Source: Vreelandella zhanjiangensis DSM 21076
GTDB taxonomy: Bacteria; Pseudomonadota; Gammaproteobacteria; Pseudomonadales; Halomonadaceae
Direction: 5' to 3'
DNA: 64,000 nt
Assembly: GCF_000377665.1 (NCBI RefSeq)
Contig: NZ_KB898647.1
Span: 3,559 to 67,558, forward strand
The first letter of the stretch is position 1. Every line of letters starts with the position of its first letter. The translations under genes and the position numbers were made by a program. Below, in pieces: positions 63,335-64,000 of this stretch. Below the pieces are notes generated by a model. The model was not told where the DNA came from, searched no databases, and saw only the letters and a list, made by a program, of their open reading frames with translations.

Positions 63335-64000
63335 ATGACATCACTGACGAAACAGCCCCCATTGCGCGACGCCAGAATTAAACCCCTGGGGGAGCTGGCG
63401 GCGCGCTTAAGCCGTGAAATGGCAGGCGACGTGTTGTTTGATCAGGCAACTCGGGGGCGCTATGCCACCGATGCCTCGATCTATCAGGTTACCCCGGTGG
63501 GCGTGGTGATCCCCCGCCACCAGGAGGATCTCAAGATCGCTCTGGATATCGCCCGTGATGCCCGTGTGCCGGTGCTGGCGCGCGGTGCGGGCACCAGCCA
63601 GTGTGGCCAGACGGTCGGCGAGGCGCTGGTTATCGACACCACGCGCTGGCTCAATCAGATCATCGAGTTCGACGCTGAAGCGCGGACGGTGGTGGTTGAG
63701 CCGGGCATGGTGCTTGATCACCTCAACGCCTGGCTAAAGCCTTACGGGCTCTGGTATCCGGTGGATGTTTCGACCAGCGCCCAGTGCACCATCGGCGGCA
63801 TGGCCGGCAATAACTCCTGCGGGTCGCGTTCGATCTATTACGGCAATATGGTGCATAACGTAATGGGCATCGACGCGATACTCGCCGATGGCTTTGAAGC
63901 ACGATTCAGCTTTGTAGATAGCCTGGCCGAGGGCTCTCGGGAGCAGCAGCTCGCCCAAAAGGTCAAGGCGATTGCCGAACGCGTCAGCCCCGAGATTCGC
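63335..64000 (+). CDS. FAD-linked 2-hydroxyacid dehydrogenase, YdiJ/GlcD-like (3' end outside window)
   Basis: Begins at ATG 63335 with GGGGAGAG upstream, 16 bp after the aminotransferase stop, and stays open to the window end (222 residues visible). The PCMH-type FAD domain is clear: VPVLARGAGTSQCGQTVGE, VVVEPGMVLDHLNAWLKPYGLWYPVD and TIGGMAGNNSCGSRS. The NNSCGSRS pattern is typical of the large YdiJ/Dld-II enzymes that also carry iron-sulfur domains; it is distinct from GlcD. Predicted to oxidise a D-2-hydroxy acid; the substrate is unknown. Confidence 0.85.
   Translation, partial: MTSLTKQPPLRDARIKPLGELAARLSREMAGDVLFDQATRGRYATDASIYQVTPVGVVIPRHQEDLKIALDIARDARVPVLARGAGTSQCGQTVGEALVIDTTRWLNQIIEFDAEARTVVVEPGMVLDHLNAWLKPYGLWYPVDVSTSAQCTIGGMAGNNSCGSRSIYYGNMVHNVMGIDAILADGFEARFSFVDSLAEGSREQQLAQKVKAIAERVSPEIR

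Overview
This window looks like a chromosomal segment of a Halomonas-type gammaproteobacterium (Halomonadaceae). The evidence is gammaproteobacterial gene content (aceEF with a three-lipoyl E2, BamC, TrmO, RsmJ, Anr/HemN), close agreement of NadA, DapA, GlcD and PurC with remembered E. coli family members, and moderate-to-high GC coding sequence. The species assignment is inference. No phage, transposase, CRISPR array or rRNA operon is visible.

Layout. 1-7.8 kb: a type I secretion locus: the 3' part of a giant Leu/Gly-repeat protein, a TolC-family outer-membrane protein with a very long disordered N-terminus, a LapB-like ABC exporter and a HlyD adaptor. 7.8-8.1 kb: two identical tRNA-Lys genes. 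8.4-19 kb: housekeeping genes (nadA, bepA, tusA-like, AI-2E permease, bcp, dapA, bamC, purC, trmO, GNAT, nadC, ampD). 19.4-29.2 kb: aceE-aceF, adk, tsaB-rsmJ, a phospholipase D/cardiolipin synthase, a YecA/YgfB-like protein, SprT. 29.4-42.2 kb: an acetate block: acs, the CrbR response regulator, the SLC5-STAC-PAS-kinase-receiver hybrid CrbS, an ActP-type symporter with its DUF4212 small subunit, then a cNMP/CBS/DUF294 nucleotidyltransferase and a DnaQ-fold partner that has lost its catalytic residues. 42.3-49.2 kb: ttcA, anr/fnr, hemN, a SafE-like membrane protein, a P1B-type ATPase homologue lacking its whole catalytic head, and an alpha/beta hydrolase with a pentapeptide microsatellite. 49.3-49.9 kb: a Val-Asp-Asp-Val-Asp tRNA operon with a strong promoter and a terminator. 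50-55.4 kb: the glycolate oxidase operon glcD-glcE-glcF-glcG with divergent regulator glcC and a FadR-type operator. 55.4-64 kb: a GntR regulator, a second GlcG-like protein and an operon of TRAP transporter (DctPQM), crotonase, family III CoA-transferase, class V glyoxylate-type aminotransferase and a (truncated by the window) FAD-linked 2-hydroxyacid dehydrogenase.

How it fits together: acetate uptake and activation (ActP/DUF4212, Acs) lie with their likely two-component regulator CrbSR. Glycolate oxidation gives glyoxylate, and the adjacent TRAP operon contains an aminotransferase of the glyoxylate-using type. The right third of the window is therefore a small-organic-acid catabolic island, whose final operon I cannot assign to a described pathway.

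Most noteworthy: the decapitated P-type ATPase (46414-48216), the DnaQ-fold protein with all five catalytic positions replaced (41533-42186), a palindromic intergenic repeat family (45461-45604 and 24300-24352), the Leu/Gly-repeat secretion substrate, and the TRAP/CoA-transferase operon.
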